NCBI GenBank assembly: GCA_030378125.1 | Contig: JAUCGN010000067.1 | Span: forward strand, 1-8,757 | From: Thiotrichales bacterium HSG1 | GTDB taxonomy: Bacteria > Pseudomonadota > Gammaproteobacteria > Beggiatoales > Beggiatoaceae | Direction: 5' to 3' | Length of the DNA: 8,757 nucleotides | Shown here: piece by piece, positions 6,273 to 8,757 of the stretch | Position numbering within the stretch: position 1 is the first letter of the stretch | Layout of the letters: each line of letters opens with the position of its first letter | Position numbers and translations under genes: made by a program | The notes under the pieces: model-generated | Told to the model about the DNA's origin: nothing | Seen by the model: the letters and a program-made list of their open reading frames with translations, nothing else | Databases searched by the model: none

Positions 6273-7652
6273 TTATTCACTGATATTATGTTTATTTTCA
6301 GAACATTTTAACAAGGCTTCCATATCTAACAGTTTGCGATCCACTTTTAAATAAGCAACTTCATCTTCAACAATTACCACAACTTCTTCTACTCCAGATA
6401 TTTGCATCAAACATTTATTCAATTCACTTGCTTGTTGAACGTCAATTTGCCCAATGTTCAATAAATGACTGCTTAAATGAGATGGTTTCTGCATAGTTAT
6501 TGCCAATAACAGCCAAATTAATGTTAAAGTAGCACAAAACGCAAATACTGAGCTAATTCCATAATGTTGATGCAACCAGCCACCGCTTATACCACCCAAA
6601 AATGCTCCGAAAAATTGAGAACTTGAATAAACCCCCATTGCAGTACCTTTACTATCTGCCGGAGCAATTTTACTTATTAAAGAAGGCAAGCTGGCTTCTA
6701 ACAGATTTATAGCGGTAAAAAAGAAAAATAACATCACTATTATTCCAATCAAACTCTGGTGTAAATAGCTAAAACCAAGTTGAGATAATCCTAAAATAGC
6801 AACTGCCCCAACAAATACAGATTTAATTTTATTATATTTTTCCGCTATTATTATGAAAGGTATCATCACTATAACAGAAGCTATAAGCACAGATACATAA
6901 ACTAACCAATGCTTATCAACACTTAGCTCAGCTTTTAATGCTATAGGCAACACTACGAATAATGATGTGAGTAATAGGTGTAACAGTAAAATACCTATGT
7001 CTAAACGCAACAATTGAGTATCTTTTAACACTCGCTTAAATTGGGCTGGTACTGGCTCAGTATCACGATGAAAGCTGCTAATAATGGGTTGGGGAACCAC
7101 TAAATATAAAATTGCAATGCCAACAAGTGCCAACATTGCGGTTAACCAAAATATACCCGATAAACCGATCCAATGATAAAATACCGGCCCAACTATTAAC
7201 GCTAATATAAATGAGCTACCAATACTCATACCCATAATAGCCATAGCTTTAGTACGATGTTCTTCACGAGTTAAATCTGCGGTTAAAGCTAGTAAAGCTG
7301 CTGCAATTGCACCGCAACCTTGTAATGCACGTCCTATAATAATGCCGGTTATTGATGTTGATAAAGCTGCTATTATGCTACCTAGCACGAATATTACGAG
7401 GCCAATGTAAATAATTGGTTTACGACCAAAACGGTCAGACAACATGCCAAATGGAATTTGTAAAATTGCTTGAGTTAAACCATAAATGCCAATTCCTAAA
7501 CCGATTAAAGTTGGGGTTGAATCTGGGAGTTCTTGGGCATGTAAAGCAAATACTGGTAGGATCATAAATAAGCCCAACATCCGCATGGACATGATGCTGG
7601 CTAAGGCTATGGTGGCGTGTCGTTCACCTGAAGTCATATTGTTGTGATTCAT
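6273..7652 (-). CDS. yajR: YajR-like major facilitator drug/proton antiporter
   Basis: This 459-residue inner-membrane transporter has the two six-helix halves of the major facilitator superfamily. The antiporter motif A reads GMLSDRFGRKP (69-79), and GRALQGCGAIAAALLALTAD (107-126) forms the conserved TM4 region. The second half contains LLEASLPSLISK (317-328) and KGTAMGVYSSSQFFGAFLGG (335-354), close to what I recall of E. coli YajR. After TM12 comes a cytoplasmic ferredoxin-like (HMA-like) domain at about 396-455, with GVEEVVVIVEDEVAYLKVD. This domain is the hallmark of YajR and gives the protein its near-standard length. YajR proteins are proton-driven exporters whose natural substrate is not settled. 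The N-terminal MTSGERHATIAL aligns with the E. coli start region, so Met6 is an alternative start. No Shine-Dalgarno sequence is evident at either. Confidence 0.93.
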   Translation of the reverse strand: MNHNNMTSGERHATIALASIMSMRMLGLFMILPVFALHAQELPDSTPTLIGLGIGIYGLTQAILQIPFGMLSDRFGRKPIIYIGLVIFVLGSIIAALSTSITGIIIGRALQGCGAIAAALLALTADLTREEHRTKAMAIMGMSIGSSFILALIVGPVFYHWIGLSGIFWLTAMLALVGIAILYLVVPQPIISSFHRDTEPVPAQFKRVLKDTQLLRLDIGILLLHLLLTSLFVVLPIALKAELSVDKHWLVYVSVLIASVIVMIPFIIIAEKYNKIKSVFVGAVAILGLSQLGFSYLHQSLIGIIVMLFFFFTAINLLEASLPSLISKIAPADSKGTAMGVYSSSQFFGAFLGGISGGWLHQHYGISSVFAFCATLTLIWLLLAITMQKPSHLSSHLLNIGQIDVQQASELNKCLMQISGVEEVVVIVEDEVAYLKVDRKLLDMEALLKCSENKHNISE

Positions 7653-7675
7653 AAGTTACTAGGTATGGTTACATA

Positions 7676-7690
7676 ATTATACCTATTATA
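7676..7690 (-). promoter_or_regulatory. Candidate -10 boxes for the yajR-like gene
   Basis: Read on the minus strand, two TATAAT hexamers occur 9 bp apart (7685-7690 and 7676-7681), 24-38 bases before the start codon. No matching -35 box is clear. Two consensus boxes in the right place make a promoter plausible, but AT-rich DNA gives such matches by chance. Confidence 0.35.
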
Positions 7691-7730
7691 CCACGAAGCA
7701 ATTAAATGATACTGGATGTCGACTATTGAC

Positions 7731-7817
7731 AATACCTTCGCCAATCTCAAAATTTGTTGTTTCGGAAAATCTGCTTTGCTCCATTCCCGAAACAACTATC
7801 TATTTGGTGAAGGTATT
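7731..7817. repeat. Interspersed palindromic repeat, intact copy
   Basis: An 87-bp nested palindrome. The outer arms AATACCTTCGCCAA (7731-7744) and TTGGTGAAGGTATT (7804-7817) match at 13 of 14 positions. Inside, GTTGTTTCGG (7756-7765) pairs perfectly with CCGAAACAAC (7787-7796) around a 21-nt loop. The right part matches the partial copy at 1666-1705 at 37 of 40 positions. It sits in the 265-bp gap between the two minus-strand genes, upstream of the yajR-like gene. No target duplication is seen. It may be a REP/MITE-like element or a transcribed hairpin. The rest of the gap shows nothing clear. Confidence 0.85.
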
Positions 7818-7917
7818 ATATTTATGGACGTGATTAAAAGTGCATGGATTTGTTATTATTTATAATTTATCAATATTATTCCAATCCACAACATACAATT
7901 ATAAAATTACCAATTTT

Positions 7918-8757
7918 TTACCTGACTTTATTTAGCCATGTTGTAACCTGTTTTTTTAATTGCAAACGCTCTTCCACACTCAAACCATTTGGATCAAAGC
8001 GATATTGTTGATGTAAACTTAATATAGTTTGCATATCGTCAATTTGCTCAATTCGTTGCAACCAGTTGGTTAAATTTTCACCCGGTTGCCTAATATAATT
8101 TTTTTTATTAAGATATTGAGTTATTTGATAAAATTCTGAATCTCTACCAACTGTAATTATTGATTTTTTCTGGTGTAAACTAGTAACTCTTTCTTTAAAA
8201 TATAACCGCCAGAATAAAACTAACATTAATGGCACAATCAGCCACAATAGCCAATCATTATTACCTTCTTTGTCATCAGTCCATCGCCAATATGAAAATT
8301 GGTAACGCAACCAAGAAAAAACATCATAAATTGGTTCCCACCAAACTGCCTTCTCTTCTTCAAAATCTATCCAAGTAGATGGAGTATTGTCAACCTCTTG
8401 CCATTTACCATTTATATACGCAATAGTCCAAGCATGAGCATGTCGTTTACGCACTATATAAACTCTTTCCAAATTACTATATTCCGTGACAGCATAACCA
8501 GAAACATAACGAGTAGGAATGCCGGCTATACGCAACAAAAGTGTTGTGGCAGTCGCAAAATATTCACAATGTCCAACTTTACTATGTTGTAAAAAATACT
8601 GCAATGGTGTAGTAGACTTTTTAAATGCAGGTAAGTTAAGGGTGTAGCCAAAATTATGGTGAAAATATTTATCCAAAGTAGCTAAAATTTGGGTTGGTTC
8701 TTGATTTAATAGATTTAATTGTTGTGATAAAGCTAACAAATGTTTTTTTTCCTCAAC
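7918..8757 (-). CDS. tgpA: TgpA-like membrane transglutaminase, 3' part only
   Basis: The reading frame is open to the window edge, so at least 280 C-terminal residues are seen; the TTG at 8739 is not a true start. A transglutaminase core is complete, with Cys in VGHCEYFATATTLLLRIAGI (codon 8566-8568), His in RKRHAHAW, and Asp in WQEVDNTPS. A TM helix follows (LLWLIVPLMLVLFWRLYF), then a soluble C-terminal region with DSEFYQITQYLNKK and a basic end. In proteins such as Pseudomonas aeruginosa TgpA, a DUF3488 multi-TM region precedes the core, which faces the periplasm, and the last TM returns the tail to the cytoplasm. Those N-terminal helices would lie beyond the window. The family often sits beside a MoxR ATPase and a DUF58 gene, which would be upstream, outside this view. 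The substrate is unknown. Confidence 0.88.
   Translation of the reverse strand, partial: VEEKKHLLALSQQLNLLNQEPTQILATLDKYFHHNFGYTLNLPAFKKSTTPLQYFLQHSKVGHCEYFATATTLLLRIAGIPTRYVSGYAVTEYSNLERVYIVRKRHAHAWTIAYINGKWQEVDNTPSTWIDFEEEKAVWWEPIYDVFSWLRYQFSYWRWTDDKEGNNDWLLWLIVPLMLVLFWRLYFKERVTSLHQKKSIITVGRDSEFYQITQYLNKKNYIRQPGENLTNWLQRIEQIDDMQTILSLHQQYRFDPNGLSVEERLQLKKQVTTWLNKVR

Noticed and set aside
7903..7917. AAAATT-ACC-AATTTT hairpin at the end of the tgpA-like gene
   Set aside because: An all-AT 6-bp stem with a 3-nt loop just past the stop codon is too weak to call a terminator.
8299..8592. A 97-codon + strand frame
   Set aside because: It lies antisense to the conserved transglutaminase core, including the catalytic Cys and Asp codons, and its product has no recognisable features.

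Overview
The window is AT-rich (by eye about one third G+C) bacterial DNA. The YajR-type drug/proton antiporter, the TgpA-type transglutaminase and the NosY-like permease all suggest a gammaproteobacterium. The AT-richness, the many short palindromic repeats and the IS5 remains resemble large sulfur-oxidizing Thiotrichales (Beggiatoa/Thioploca-like). That placement is an inference from sequence style, not a proven identity.

Region 1 (1-2960, + strand) is accessory DNA. It opens with the broken 3' end of an unrecognised gene. Next is a 453-residue membrane protein of unknown function, built from duplicated modules around a domain that looks like a PD-(D/E)XK nuclease core without its catalytic residues. 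A palindromic repeat, a 107-residue membrane protein and an IS5-family transposase pseudogene with many frameshifts follow. Few Shine-Dalgarno sequences are visible here.

Region 2 (2990-6142, + strand) holds a lone Ser/Thr-type kinase with a C-terminal zinc ribbon, of the type usually found with TerY-like vWA and PP2C partners. After a 169-base gap come an ABC-2 permease resembling NosY and, two bases further on, a two-TM pentapeptide-repeat protein. The last two are almost certainly one operon. No ATPase subunit for the permease lies in the window.

Region 3 (6143-8757) starts with a 92-bp miniature inverted-repeat element, with 7-bp target duplications, between convergent genes. Two minus-strand genes follow: a YajR-like major facilitator transporter and the 3' part of a TgpA-like transglutaminase cut by the window edge. 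Between them lies a second, intact copy of the palindromic repeat seen in region 1.

Nothing in the window is a recognisable complete defence system. The best candidates for undescribed biology are the duplicated-module membrane protein with its small membrane neighbour, and the partnerless kinase next to membrane-transport genes.
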